From the NCBI GenBank assembly GCA_041687335.1, contig JAWLCE010000010.1, positions 1-64,000 on the forward strand: DNA of 64,000 nucleotides, in the 5' to 3' direction. A program made the position numbers and the translations under genes. Positions 25,802 through 35,145 of this stretch are shown piece after piece. Below the pieces are notes generated by a model. The model did no database searches, was not told the DNA's origin, and saw only the letters and a list, made by a program, of their open reading frames with translations. How positions within the stretch are numbered: the stretch's first letter is position 1; each line of letters starts with the position of its first letter. The stretch is from JAJFUE01 sp041687335 (GTDB lineage Bacteria; Sumerlaeota; Sumerlaeia; MVZB01).

Positions 25802-26995
25802 ATGATCGGGAGTGTGCAGGGGATGATGATACGGGTGGAGCGGCGCTGGCTGGCGCCGCTGTTTTTATTGCTGCTGTTGTTGAGTTGCCTGGCACCGCAG
25901 GCTGCGGCGCCGGTGATTCGGAAGAGCGCGCTGGATGAGGTGGCCCCTTACCGGCGGATGCTGTGGGTGACGCGCTGGGACTATCGCAGCGCCGAGGACA
26001 TTGCCCGCATCTGCCGCAATGCTGCGTCAGCCAGGTTCACCGACATATTCTTTCAGGTTCGCGGCGAGGGAACGGTTTTTTATCGAAGTGAGATCGAGCC
26101 TTGGGCTTGGGAACTGAGCGGGCGCGGCAATGCCAGTGGCACCGGCGTCGATCCGGGTTGGGATCCGCTGGCGATGGCGATCGCCGAGGCGGGGAAGTAT
26201 GGACTGCGGTTGCATGCCTACATGAATGTGCTGCCGGTGTGGGCGCAGAAGACGCCGCCGCCGGCGGAGTGCAACCATGTGCTGGCGCGCCATCCGAACT
26301 GGCTGATGTGCGACGTCGCCGGTCAGCCGATGAAGACCGACTGGTATCGCTTCATCGATCCGGCGCTGCCGGAGGTGCGCGCGCACTTGGCGGCGCTTTT
26401 CGCTGAGGTCGCGCGAAAATATGCGGTCGATGGGATTCACTTGGACTATATCCGCTACCCCTACGAGAAGGGCGATTTTTCATATGCCAAGCCGGTGGTC
26501 GAGGGTTTTCGGCTCGTCCACGGCGGGGAGCCGGCGGCGCTGCCCGAGCAGTGGCGGGCCTTTCGCCGCGCGCAGATCACAGAGACGGTACGCGCAATCT
26601 CGACGGCGGTGCGCCGCGAGCGGCCGGGGATCGAAATTTCGGCCGCGGTCATCGCCCACCCTGATCGTAGCGAGACTATGGCCGGCCAGGAGCCGGCGGT
26701 CTGGCTGGCCGAGGGGCTGGTGGACGCGATCACGCCGATGGCCTATACCGGCGTGATGGCCGACTTCGAGAAATATGCCTCTCGTTTCAATACCGACCTC
26801 CGGCAGCGCATCTGGCTCGGCGTGCTGGCCGACCCGGCCAAGAATGACGAGGTGCTCGGGCAGGTGCGGCGCACGGTGGAACTGGGCTATGGCGGGGTGG
26901 CGGTGTTTGCCTATGCCAATCTGTTCACGCGACACGCGGCCAATGGGCGCGCCAGGGCGATGTATGAAATATTTGCCGGTGGAGGGGGCGAATGA
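25802..26995 (+). CDS. GHL10-family glycoside-hydrolase-like lipoprotein
   Basis: 397 residues. The N terminus has a hydrophobic signal ending LLSC (lipobox, C29), so it is probably anchored in a membrane. The mature part is a GHL10 (DUF187-type) TIM barrel: RMLWVTRWDYRSAEDI, FFQVRGEG, GLRLHAYMNVLPVWAQ, DGIHLDYIRYPY and ITPMAYTG. The acidic residues in HLDYIRYP and the region after it are the likely catalytic carboxylates. It probably acts on an extracellular or periplasmic glycan. The ATG at 25802 has AGGA seven bases upstream; ATGs 3 codons earlier and 7-8 codons later are alternatives. Its stop overlaps the next start (ATGA). Confidence 0.87.
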   Translation: MIGSVQGMMIRVERRWLAPLFLLLLLLSCLAPQAAAPVIRKSALDEVAPYRRMLWVTRWDYRSAEDIARICRNAASARFTDIFFQVRGEGTVFYRSEIEPWAWELSGRGNASGTGVDPGWDPLAMAIAEAGKYGLRLHAYMNVLPVWAQKTPPPAECNHVLARHPNWLMCDVAGQPMKTDWYRFIDPALPEVRAHLAALFAEVARKYAVDGIHLDYIRYPYEKGDFSYAKPVVEGFRLVHGGEPAALPEQWRAFRRAQITETVRAISTAVRRERPGIEISAAVIAHPDRSETMAGQEPAVWLAEGLVDAITPMAYTGVMADFEKYASRFNTDLRQRIWLGVLADPAKNDEVLGQVRRTVELGYGGVAVFAYANLFTRHAANGRARAMYEIFAGGGGE

Positions 26996-28560
26996 CGCAG
27001 ACGGTGGCGGCTACGAGCTTCTGGGACTGGCGCGAGCGGCTGAAGGCACAGCTCAGCGGAACTGTCGCCACGCAGGCCGCCGACCCTGAAGTGAATTATG
27101 AGGCCGACGCCGATCCCGCGCCGGTTGATGAGCGCCTGATCCAGGCAATCTGGCATCAGCAGTTGATCCAGGCGGCGGGGCTGCGGCTGGCTGACGGCCG
27201 CCCGGTGCGCGTGCTTGAGTCGGGGCGCTGGAATGGTTCGGCGGGGCCTGACTTCAAGGGGGCGCGCCTGATCATCGGCGAGCAAACGCTCGAAGGCGAT
27301 ATCGAGGTGCACCTGGTGGCCTCGGGCTGGGCCGCGCACGGCCACGAGCGCGACCTGGACTACAACTCCTGCATCCTGCACGTGGTGCTGCGCAACGATG
27401 ACGGCGGCGTGAGCGACCGGCTCCACAACGGCACCCTTCTGCCGCGACTGGAACTGGAGCCCTACATCTTCCCGGACCTGGAGACGGTGCGGCGTTCCCT
27501 TTCAATCGAGGAGTTTCAATGTGAGACACTAGGCGCGGTGGGTCGTTGCCATCGGATGCTGACCTCGCTCGACAGCCTCGCGCTGGCGGATTTTCTTGAC
27601 CATGCCGGCAATGAGCGGTTGGTGGGCAAGGTCCAGCGGCTCGAGCAGCAGGCGAGCCAGGCCGACTTGGAGCAGGTGTTTTACCAGTCGCTGATGATGG
27701 CGCTGGGAACCGGGCCCGGCAAGACGCTTTACTACCTGCTGGCCAAGCGCGCCCCCTTGGCCGAGCTGCTGGCCGAGACGGATGAGCTGCCTGAGGGCCG
27801 GCGCGCCGAGGGGATCGAAGCCTTGCTGCTGGCGGTGGCTGGATTGCTGCCCGAGCCGGCGGCCCTGGCCGAGGCGCCCGAGGAGGCGCGCGCGCGTGCG
27901 GAGCGAATGGTCGAAATGTGGCGGCGCTGGCAGCCGTGCTGGTGCGACCGGCAGATCGCGCCGACCCGCCGTTGGTTTCAGGGCATCCGGCCGGTCAACT
28001 TCCCGACGCGGCGGCTGGCGGGGGTCGCGGTACTACTGGCGCGGACGCGCGAACGGGGGCGCTCGCCACTCGCCGACTTGCTCGGGCGCATCGAAGCCGG
28101 GCGCGGGGCCCTGGAGTCATCGGTGCCCGCCCGCCGCAAGCGCCACCCGGTGCTCGAGGATCTGGTCGGCTGGTTCCGCGTGGCCGGGATGGGCCACTTC
28201 TGGGGTTCGCATTACAGCTTTACCGCCAAGCCGACCCCGCGGCCGATGGACCTGATCGGCGAGGGCGCGGCGCTCTCGCTGGTGCTCAACGCGTTGGTGC
28301 CGGCGGCGCTGCTGGCGGCGCGGCGAGCGGGGGACGAACGGCTGGACCAAGCCGTGAGGCGACTATATGGACTGGTGCCGCCGCTGCAGGCCAACCACGT
28401 CACCGCATTCATGGAGCGCCGGCTGTTCGGCGACAGCGATTGGGCGCGTGGGCTGATCAACACGGAGCGTCGGCGGCAGGCGCTGTTTCAAATCTTCCAC
28501 CACTGCTGCCGGGGCGAGACCCGCGACTGTGATGCCTGCTACTTCGGGCCGGGGCGCTGA
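26992..28560 (+). CDS. DUF2851 family protein
   Basis: 522 residues with the DUF2851 pattern: an early LIQAIWHQQLI helix, then SGRWNGSAGPDFKGARL, LEGDIEVHLVASGWAAHGH and NSCILHVVLRNDD. A cysteine-rich C terminus (HHCCRG, CDACYFGPG) could bind metal. The biochemical role of the family is unknown, and no signal peptide is present. It overlaps the GHL10 gene by four bases, so the two are cotranscribed and translationally coupled; I know of no established link between the families. It ends five bases from the convergent aconitase gene. Confidence 0.85.
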   Translation: MTQTVAATSFWDWRERLKAQLSGTVATQAADPEVNYEADADPAPVDERLIQAIWHQQLIQAAGLRLADGRPVRVLESGRWNGSAGPDFKGARLIIGEQTLEGDIEVHLVASGWAAHGHERDLDYNSCILHVVLRNDDGGVSDRLHNGTLLPRLELEPYIFPDLETVRRSLSIEEFQCETLGAVGRCHRMLTSLDSLALADFLDHAGNERLVGKVQRLEQQASQADLEQVFYQSLMMALGTGPGKTLYYLLAKRAPLAELLAETDELPEGRRAEGIEALLLAVAGLLPEPAALAEAPEEARARAERMVEMWRRWQPCWCDRQIAPTRRWFQGIRPVNFPTRRLAGVAVLLARTRERGRSPLADLLGRIEAGRGALESSVPARRKRHPVLEDLVGWFRVAGMGHFWGSHYSFTAKPTPRPMDLIGEGAALSLVLNALVPAALLAARRAGDERLDQAVRRLYGLVPPLQANHVTAFMERRLFGDSDWARGLINTERRRQALFQIFHHCCRGETRDCDACYFGPGR

Positions 28561-28565
28561 TCTGC

Positions 28566-30533
28566 TCAATCAATCCGGATGCCCTGGACGCGGCCGCGCA
28601 TGGAGTTGATGAGGCTGCCATCGAGTAGCATCTGGGCCTGACGCCGCGAGAGGTTGTGGCGCAGGCGCGGGCGGACGGACTTCCCCTTGATCCGCGCCTC
28701 GATCTCCTCGCCGCCGCGCTCGATGCAATCGCGAATGCCGTCGATGATGATGCTGTCTCCCTGCTCGAGCGCGTCATAATCGTTTTTATCGATGAAGATC
28801 AGCGGCACGATGCCGAAATTGACCAAGTTCTGCATGTGGATGCGGGCGAAGCTCTTGGTCACGACCAGACGCAGACCAAGGTAGCGCGGGGCCAGCGCGG
28901 CATGCTCGCGACTGGAGCCCTGGCCGTAGTTCTCGCCGCCGACGATGGCGTGACCGCGCCCCTTGTCGCGCAGGCCGGCCGCCCGTAAGTGATAAGTCGG
29001 ATCGACGTGATGAAAGGCGAACTCGCTGATGCGGGGGATATTGCTGCGGAAGGGAAGCACGCGCGCGCCCGCGGGCATGATCTCATCGGTGGAGACGTTG
29101 TCACCCGTCTTGAGCAGGACCTCGAGCTCGAAGCGCTCGGGCAGGGGGTCGAGCTCGGGCAGCGTCACGATATTGGGCGCCTTAGCCAACTCGACCTGGC
29201 GCGCCTGCTCGGGAGGCAAGGGCGCGATGAGCAGGCGGTCGTCCAGCGGCGGGTCGTCGGGCTCGTCAATGCGCGGAAAGGGCATGTTGAGCGTGCGCGG
29301 GTCGGTCAAGACTCCGGTCAGCGCGGAGGCGGCCGCCGTCTCGGGGCTGCAGAGGAAGACGCGATCCTCGATGGTGCCCGAACGGCCGGGGAAGTTGCGT
29401 GGCACGGTGCGCAGGCTGTTGCGACCGGTAGCGGGGGCCTGGCCCATGCCGATGCAGCCGTTGCAGCCGGCCTGGTGCAGGCGCGCCCCGGCCTGGATCA
29501 GCGACCCCAGCCGCTTGTCGGCGATCAACGCCGCGAGCGCCTGGCGCGAGGCCGGGTTGATATCAAGCGAGACGCGCGGGTGCACCTGGCGGCCACGCAT
29601 GACCTCGGCGACAACGGCGATATCGCGATAGCCGGGATTGGCCGAGCTACCGACATAGGATTGATAAATTTCCATGCCCGCCAGCTCACGCACCGGGACA
29701 ACCGCTCCCGGACTGGGAGGCTTTGCGATGAGCGGCTCGAGGCGCGTCAGGTCGATCTCCTCGACCAGGTCATAGGTGGCACCCTCATCGGGCAGCAGTT
29801 CGATCCATTCCTTCTCACGGCCCTGGCTGCACATGTAGCGGCGCGTGATGTCATCGGAGGGGAAGATGCTGGCGGTGGCTCCCAACTCGGCGCCCATGTT
29901 GGCGATCACGTGGCGATCCATCGCGGAGAGCTGGGCGAGGCCGGGGCCGTGATATTCGATGGCGCGCCCCAACCCGCCGGCGACACCGTGGCGACGCAGC
30001 ATCTCGAGGATGATGTCCTTGGCGCTGACCCAGTCGGGCAACTCACCGACCAGGCGCACCCCCCAGATTAGTGGCATGCGGATGTGGAAGGGCTCGCCGG
30101 CCATGGCCATGGCGACCTCGAGCCCGCCGGCGCCGATGGCGAGCATCGCCAGCGAGCCGGCGGCGCAGGTGTGACTGTCCGAGCCGAGCAGCGTCTTGCC
30201 AGGGATGCCCAGGCGCTGCATGTGAACCGGATGGCTGACGCCATTGCCCGGGCGGCTGAACCAGATGCCGAAGCGCTCGCAGGCGCTTTGCAGGAAGAGA
30301 TGATCGTCGGCGTTTTTGTTGTCTTCCTGGAGCAGGTTATGGTCGACATACTGGGCCGAGACCTCGGTCTTGACACGATCCAGCCCCATCGCCTCCAGCT
30401 CAAGCATGACCAGCGTGCCGGTCGCGTCTTGGCACAACGTCTGATCGATGCGCAGGGCAATTTCCTTGCCGGCGACCATCTGGCCCTCGACCAGATGGCT
30501 GGCGATGATTTTCTGCGTCACGTTGTGCGCCAT
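28566..30533 (-). CDS. aconitate hydratase
   Basis: 655 residues. The [4Fe-4S] cluster ligands are visible in SDSHTCAAGS and GCNGCIGMG, with the swivel domain (NYGQGSSREHAALAPRYLG) at the C terminus. It isomerises citrate to isocitrate in the TCA cycle. The length and the AHNVTQKIIASHLVEG start match the shorter, mitochondrial-like aconitase subgroup rather than AcnA (~890) or AcnB. The ATG at 30533 is preceded by GAGGTG. The korDABC genes ~12 kb away supply a ferredoxin-linked 2-oxoacid step of the same general pathway. Confidence 0.93.
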   Translation of the reverse strand: MAHNVTQKIIASHLVEGQMVAGKEIALRIDQTLCQDATGTLVMLELEAMGLDRVKTEVSAQYVDHNLLQEDNKNADDHLFLQSACERFGIWFSRPGNGVSHPVHMQRLGIPGKTLLGSDSHTCAAGSLAMLAIGAGGLEVAMAMAGEPFHIRMPLIWGVRLVGELPDWVSAKDIILEMLRRHGVAGGLGRAIEYHGPGLAQLSAMDRHVIANMGAELGATASIFPSDDITRRYMCSQGREKEWIELLPDEGATYDLVEEIDLTRLEPLIAKPPSPGAVVPVRELAGMEIYQSYVGSSANPGYRDIAVVAEVMRGRQVHPRVSLDINPASRQALAALIADKRLGSLIQAGARLHQAGCNGCIGMGQAPATGRNSLRTVPRNFPGRSGTIEDRVFLCSPETAAASALTGVLTDPRTLNMPFPRIDEPDDPPLDDRLLIAPLPPEQARQVELAKAPNIVTLPELDPLPERFELEVLLKTGDNVSTDEIMPAGARVLPFRSNIPRISEFAFHHVDPTYHLRAAGLRDKGRGHAIVGGENYGQGSSREHAALAPRYLGLRLVVTKSFARIHMQNLVNFGIVPLIFIDKNDYDALEQGDSIIIDGIRDCIERGGEEIEARIKGKSVRPRLRHNLSRRQAQMLLDGSLINSMRGRVQGIRID

Positions 30534-30627
30534 GGTGCACCTCGCTTTTTTCAATTTGATTCAATTTTAACGGGTGAGGAGGGGAAAAGGCGCAGAAAAA
30601 ATCGTGCGACAGTACGGGACCGCAGGT

Positions 30628-31431
30628 TCAGCCGAGCAGGGCGCGGGCGTTATCGCGCAGGATGGCACGCTCAAGGGCGGGGGGGAGTTCGAGCGCGCGC
30701 AGGGCCGCCAGCGACTCGAGCTGGTCCATCCAGGGAGAATCGCTGCCGAAGAGCAGGCGCGTGGGCGGATGCGCCAGCAGCAGGTCGCGGGCCGCCTCGC
30801 GGTCGAGCAGGTGGAGGGTGCAGGAGAGGTCGAGCCAGACCGGCTCGCCGAGCAGATGCTCGCGGACGGCGTCCCAGTCCTGCCAGCCCCCCAGATGCGC
30901 CGCGATGAACCGCAGCCGTGGGAAGCGCTCGATGACGCGGCGGATGCGTTCGGGGGCGGCACGGCGCTCGCGCGGGAAGGCCGGGTCGAAGCCCGCATGG
31001 CAGACGGCGAAGAGATCGCAGGCTTCCATGGCCGCCCAGATCGGATCCATGCGCGGCTCGTCGATCTCGAACTGCTGATAAAAAGGGTGCAGCTTGAGGC
31101 CGGGAAGGCCGGCGGCGGCGATTTGGCGCACACGCGCGGCGGGATCGGGGTCGTCGGGGTGGACCGAGCCCAGCGGCACGATTCGCGGTGAGCGGATCGC
31201 CAGCGACCACTTGAGAATCGGGTCAAATTGCTCAGGGGCGGTCGCGATTGAACATAGCCAGGACTGCTCAATACCGGCGCGGTCCATCGAGGCCAGCAGC
31301 GAGGCAATCGTGCCGTCGAGCGCGGGGGGCCACTCGGCGCTGGCGGCGAGCTGCGGGATCACCCGCTGGGCCAAGGCGTCGGGAAAGGCATGGGTGTGGG
31401 TATCGATCACGCCAACGTTCATCAGGCTCAT
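30628..31431 (-). CDS. amidohydrolase-family metal-dependent hydrolase
   Basis: 267 residues forming an amidohydrolase-2 type TIM barrel. The metal and catalytic residues are all present: DTHTH (residues 10-14), LKLHPFYQQ, CHAGFD, AHLGGWQDW and GSDSPW. Relatives include decarboxylases (ACMSD-like) and lactonases; the substrate cannot be assigned. It lies upstream of aconitase on the same strand with a 94-base gap, so it may be cotranscribed. A possible AGGA site lies four bases before the ATG; a second ATG three codons on is an alternative. Confidence 0.85.
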   Translation of the reverse strand: MSLMNVGVIDTHTHAFPDALAQRVIPQLAASAEWPPALDGTIASLLASMDRAGIEQSWLCSIATAPEQFDPILKWSLAIRSPRIVPLGSVHPDDPDPAARVRQIAAAGLPGLKLHPFYQQFEIDEPRMDPIWAAMEACDLFAVCHAGFDPAFPRERRAAPERIRRVIERFPRLRFIAAHLGGWQDWDAVREHLLGEPVWLDLSCTLHLLDREAARDLLLAHPPTRLLFGSDSPWMDQLESLAALRALELPPALERAILRDNARALLG

Positions 31432-31566
31432 CCCGTCCTATTCTAGCCATTGTTGTTGAATGGTCGAGCACGGTCAACCGCGAAGAGCTGTTCCTCACGT
31501 TGGCGTCTGTGCGGCCGCATCGGCCAATTTACGATGGTTGCCACCTGGGAGCCCACCCAGAATGGG

Positions 31567-31606
31567 AAAGGGCCGCAAACTCATGGTTTTATTGAGTTTG
31601 CGGCCC
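31567..31606 (-). terminator. terminator after tRNA-Arg
   Basis: A perfect 14-bp inverted repeat (31570-31583 and 31593-31606) with a 9-base loop lies 6 bases after the encoded CCA end of the tRNA, followed on the minus strand by only three T. The stem is strong and the T-tail short. Confidence 0.7.
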
Positions 31607-31612
31607 GAGATG

Positions 31613-31689
31613 TGGTACGCCCGTAGGGATTCGAACCCCAAACCTTCTGATCCGTAGTCAGATGCTCTATCCAATTGAGCTACGGGCGC
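31613..31689 (-). tRNA. tRNA-Arg (anticodon ACG), CCA encoded
   Basis: A full cloverleaf is readable on the minus strand. The 7-bp acceptor stem starts GCGCCCG with one G-U closing pair, the D arm is AGCTCAATTGGATAGAGC, the anticodon stem is TCTGA/TCAGA around loop CTACGGA, and the T arm has GGTTCGAATCC. The anticodon ACG is at 31655-31653, and A34 would be read as inosine after TadA deamination. CCA is encoded at 31615-31613. It is a single tRNA, with no integration scar or mobile gene beside it. Confidence 0.97.
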
Positions 31690-31916
31690 TCAACAGGCCA
31701 TATCATGGCCGATCGAGGCCGCTGGCGCAAGGGAAAAAAACGGCTTTTTAGCGTTAAAGCAGAGACTCCGACAGGGGTCGGCAGAAGTGAAGTCGGGGGC
31801 TTCTAAAATTCGGGAAGACAGGGCAAAAATTCTCCTTGACTTGCCATAACCTTCGGAGCTTGGATTAAGGTCGCAGTTCCTGCGAAATAGAGATTTAGCA
31901 TTGTAGGTGCACCAAC

Positions 31917-33335
31917 ATGGTGAAACAAGCCATCTTAACGCTGGCGATGGGTATTTCCATGGCCATGGCCGCGACTCAGGCGAGCGCGGCGGAAATTCTG
32001 GTTCCGACCGGGCAGCCGACGATATCGGCGGCCATCACCGCCGCCAGCCCCGGCGACACGATCCGGATCACCTCGGCCGGCCCGTTTGTCGAGAACATCA
32101 CGGTCAACAAGCTCGTCAATATCGTCGTGGATCCTGGCGTCGACGCGGTGATCAACGGGGCGGCGACGGGCACCTTCATTATCACCACCGTGGCGGGCGC
32201 CGAAGGCTCCAAGATCGGCAGCGGCGACGGCGGCCGGCTGGTCATCAGCAACACTGGGACCGCGAACCGGGCCAACGCGATTGCGATCAACCACGTCTCC
32301 GGTCTGGTGACTTTTGAGAATATCATGATCGAAAACGGCACGTCGGGGACGGCGCGGGCGATCCAGATACTCAACACCGGCAGCACCGCGTGGAAGTACA
32401 TCGAGGCGATCGGGACGAATTCTGGTTTCGAGGTCATTCGCACACTGCCCGATACCACCAGCCACACGATCGAGAACTCGCGCTTTGTCGCTATCCGCAG
32501 CCGTTCGCCGGTTTACCTGCGTTCGTCGGCCAGCCCCGCGATCAATGCCGCGACTTTCACGTTCCGCGAGGTCGAGTTGCATTCGAATTCCTCACTTGCC
32601 CCGACTGCCGGGCGTGAGGCGATCTCGATCTACGGCGGGGTGGCCGGCTCGGTCACCTTCGATCGCTGCTGGGTGCGGGTTGACGCCACCACATGGATGA
32701 CCATCGAGCACCGTCAGCGCGACGGTGGCTACCCGCTCGCCTTCCCGGTGGTGAACTACACGAACAGCATCCTTGAACATAATGGTGCGGTTTCGCGTGT
32801 GATGAATGTCCGCGCCAGCGGCATGAGCAGCGGCGTCACGATTAACATCGATCGTTGCGACTTCTATCAGACCGGCGGAACGACCAGCACCGCCATCCTG
32901 ATGGGTAACTTGCCGACTGCGCTTAACCAGGATGCCCGCACGATGAACATCAGCAACAGCAACTTCTTGAATGCCGATGGCGGCGCGCTGCGCGGGGTCG
33001 ATCATGCGACCACCGGGACGCCTGACGTCTACAACATCACCAACTGCAATGCCTTCTCGACGGGCAATCAGGATCAGACCAATGAGAAGGCCTTCCATGT
33101 CATCCGGGTCGTGCAGGATGGGGCAACCACCTACACGGCTTTCGTGCCGCTGGCTGCAACCAACAACGTGCTGCCGGGCCGCAATCCTGGCTATCTCGAT
33201 GTTGCCGTGGGCGACTACCGTTACAGCGACACCTTCCTGCAGACCGCCGGCACGGGCGGTCAGCCGATCGGATCGATGATGAACTTCGCGCAGGTGCCTG
33301 TGCCTGTGGAGCTGTCGACCTTCAGCCTGCAGTAA
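31917..33335 (+). CDS. secreted right-handed beta-helix protein
   Basis: 472 residues. A signal peptide (…AMAATQASA, cleavage after ~26) is followed by the module QPTISAAITAASPGDTIRI that often opens NosD/pectate-lyase-like beta-helices. Repeated short strands with I/V-x-N steps follow (FENIMIEN, INIDRCDFYQ, MNISNSNFLN). The protein ends PVPVELSTFSLQ; a PVELS-x-F tail recurs at the C termini of secreted proteins in some lineages and may be a remnant of a sorting region. No catalytic residues are evident, so an adhesive or structural surface role is as likely as polysaccharide binding. AGGTG precedes the ATG, and a strong terminator follows. Confidence 0.8.
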   Translation: MVKQAILTLAMGISMAMAATQASAAEILVPTGQPTISAAITAASPGDTIRITSAGPFVENITVNKLVNIVVDPGVDAVINGAATGTFIITTVAGAEGSKIGSGDGGRLVISNTGTANRANAIAINHVSGLVTFENIMIENGTSGTARAIQILNTGSTAWKYIEAIGTNSGFEVIRTLPDTTSHTIENSRFVAIRSRSPVYLRSSASPAINAATFTFREVELHSNSSLAPTAGREAISIYGGVAGSVTFDRCWVRVDATTWMTIEHRQRDGGYPLAFPVVNYTNSILEHNGAVSRVMNVRASGMSSGVTINIDRCDFYQTGGTTSTAILMGNLPTALNQDARTMNISNSNFLNADGGALRGVDHATTGTPDVYNITNCNAFSTGNQDQTNEKAFHVIRVVQDGATTYTAFVPLAATNNVLPGRNPGYLDVAVGDYRYSDTFLQTAGTGGQPIGSMMNFAQVPVPVELSTFSLQ

Positions 33336-33361
33336 CACGGTCACCTCATACTTGTAAATCT

Positions 33362-33390
33362 GAGGGGGGCTTCGGCCTCCCTCTTTTTTT
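33362..33390 (+). terminator. rho-independent terminator after the beta-helix gene
   Basis: A nine-pair stem (GAGGGGGGC with GCCTCCCTC, one G-T pair) around a TTCG tetraloop is followed by seven T. Confidence 0.93.
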
Positions 33391-33462
33391 GTGGCGCAGC
33401 CGCATTCATGGCGGTTGCTTGCGGCAGCCTTTGCTGCGATAAATGAGGCGCGGAGGCAGGGT

Positions 33463-34062
33463 ATGAAACGGTATGTCGTCGGGATCACGGGGGCCAGCGG
33501 GGCGATCTATGGGGCGCGCCTGGTCGAGGCCTTGCTGGCGGCTCCGGATCGCGAGACGCATCTGGTGGTTTCGCCGGCCGGGGCGCGCGTGCTGGCCGAG
33601 GAACTGGGCATTCGCGGCGGGGCGGCTGGCCTGGCCAACTGGATCGGGTTGTCGCCGGAGCAGCGTGATCGACTGGTGGCCCACCCCCACCACGATATCG
33701 GCGCCGGACCCGCCAGCGGCACCTTTCGTTTCGAGGCGATGATCGTGGCGCCCTGTTCGGTGCGCACGCTGGGGGCGCTGGCGGCGGGACTCTCGGACAA
33801 CCTGATCACCCGCGCCGGCGACGTGGCGATCAAGGAGGGGCGGCGGCTGGTGCTGGTCGCCCGCGAGACGCCACTGAGCCTGATCCACCTGCGGGCGATG
33901 ACCAGCCTTGCCGAGGCCGGCGCCATCATCCTGCCGGCCGCCCCTGCGTTCTACCACCGCCCGCGCTCGATCGAGGACTTGGTGCGCTACATCGTGCAAA
34001 AGATTTTTGACAGACTGGGACTGGAGCTGCCCGACTCGGTCAGGTGGGGCGAGGCTCCCTAG
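33463..34062 (+). CDS. ubiX: UbiX-family flavin prenyltransferase
   Basis: 199 residues with GITGASGAIYGARLVEAL at the N terminus (FMN phosphate site). Later segments are VAPCSVRTLGALAAGLSDNLITRAGDVAIKEGR and ETPLSLIHLRAM, matching UbiX throughout. It prenylates reduced FMN to make prenyl-FMN, the cofactor of UbiD-type decarboxylases. No ubiD gene is in the window. The ATG at 33463 is chosen because GGAGG precedes it; upstream in-frame codons run into the terminator of the previous gene. Confidence 0.93.
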   Translation: MKRYVVGITGASGAIYGARLVEALLAAPDRETHLVVSPAGARVLAEELGIRGGAAGLANWIGLSPEQRDRLVAHPHHDIGAGPASGTFRFEAMIVAPCSVRTLGALAAGLSDNLITRAGDVAIKEGRRLVLVARETPLSLIHLRAMTSLAEAGAIILPAAPAFYHRPRSIEDLVRYIVQKIFDRLGLELPDSVRWGEAP

Positions 34063-34141
34063 CCCTGTGGTTAGATGTAAATCTCCTTCGCGCTCACCTG
34101 CGTGAACGAATCCAAAAAATGACGAGTGGCAATTGTTTTCT

Positions 34142-35074
34142 ATGAATACCCAGCAGCTTCCTCCGGCGCGGCATGCCAGCCGCCTGACTGAGCAGCGAAA
34201 TCCGGCATCGATGCAGATTGACCGCATGACGATCGCGGAGGCGCTGGCCGTGCTCCAAGCGGCCGACCGCGAGGCGGTCGAGGCGGTCGTTGCCTGCGCG
34301 CCCCAGATCGAGCGCGCGGTCGAAATGGTCGTGGCGGCATTCGGGCGTGGCGGCCGGCTGCTTTATGCCGGCGCCGGCACCAGCGGACGACTCGGGGTGC
34401 TCGATGCCAGCGAGCAGCCGCCCACCTTCAACGTGCCGGCCGAGCAGGTGCAGGGGATCATTGCCGGCGGCTGGGACGCCCTGCGTAAGTCGATCGAGGG
34501 GGCCGAGGACCGTCCCGAACAGGGCGCCGACGCGGTGGCGGAGCATGATGTCGATTCGCGCGACGTGGTCTTCGGAATCACCACCGGCGGACGGGCGCCG
34601 TTCGTGCTCGGGGCGCTGGCCGAAGCCCGCCGCCGCGGGGCGCCGACAATTCTGCTGACCTGCACGCCGCCGCTGGAGGGCGAGGAAAATTTGGCCGACC
34701 TGCAGATTGCGGCCCTCACCGGCCCCGAAGTCATCACAGGGTCCACGCGCATGAAGGCCGGCACCGCAACCAAGTTGATCCTCAATCAGGTCACGACGTT
34801 GTCGATGGTGCGCATCGGCAAGGTCTATGAGAACCTGATGGTCGACGTACGGCCGGTCAACGACAAGCTGGTGGATCGGGCCGAGCGCATCTTGAATGAG
34901 GTGGCTGGACTGGACCGAACGCGCGCCGGTGAACTACTCGCCCGGGCGGGCAATGACCTTAAGGTTGCGATCGTGATGGCGCTGACGGGGCAGGACGCCA
35001 CTGCCGCGCGCGAACGGCTCACCGCCGTCGGTGGGCACGTCGCGGAGGCAATCCGACGGGCACGCCAGAGTTAG
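34142..35074 (+). CDS. murQ: N-acetylmuramic acid 6-phosphate etherase
   Basis: 310 residues with the SIS-domain signature of MurQ: YAGAGTSGRLGVLDASEQPPTF (catalytic Glu91), IIAGGWDALRKSIEGAEDRPE (second conserved acid), GITTGGRAPFV and GSTRMKAGTATKLILN. It cleaves the lactyl ether of MurNAc-6-phosphate to GlcNAc-6-phosphate in peptidoglycan recycling. It starts 79 bases after ubiX with only a weak ribosome site (GAGTGG), so the exact start is less sure; a TTG three codons earlier is possible. No MurNAc transporter or kinase is adjacent. Confidence 0.94.
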   Translation: MNTQQLPPARHASRLTEQRNPASMQIDRMTIAEALAVLQAADREAVEAVVACAPQIERAVEMVVAAFGRGGRLLYAGAGTSGRLGVLDASEQPPTFNVPAEQVQGIIAGGWDALRKSIEGAEDRPEQGADAVAEHDVDSRDVVFGITTGGRAPFVLGALAEARRRGAPTILLTCTPPLEGEENLADLQIAALTGPEVITGSTRMKAGTATKLILNQVTTLSMVRIGKVYENLMVDVRPVNDKLVDRAERILNEVAGLDRTRAGELLARAGNDLKVAIVMALTGQDATAARERLTAVGGHVAEAIRRARQS

Positions 35075-35116
35075 CCAATTAGCACCGAAGGAAGCCTCCG
35101 GGAATGCGGATATGAC

Positions 35117-35145
35117 TTGTCGTGCAAGGGGGCTTGATATATGAT
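35117..35145 (+). promoter_or_regulatory. candidate promoter for the 6S-like RNA
   Basis: TTGTCG (35117-35122), a 17-base spacer, TATGAT (35140-35145, five of six). The predicted start near 35152 gives a precursor of ~340 bases ending at the terminator at 35457-35492. Confidence 0.5.

Noticed and set aside
31613..31689. tRNA-Arg as an integration site of a mobile island
   Set aside because: No integrase, no direct repeat of the tRNA 3' end nearby, and the flanking genes look like ordinary chromosome.
31836..31860. promoter for the beta-helix gene starting at TTGACT
   Set aside because: The -35 is good, but no acceptable -10 lies at 16-18 bases; the nearest AT-rich hexamers are at 19 or more.
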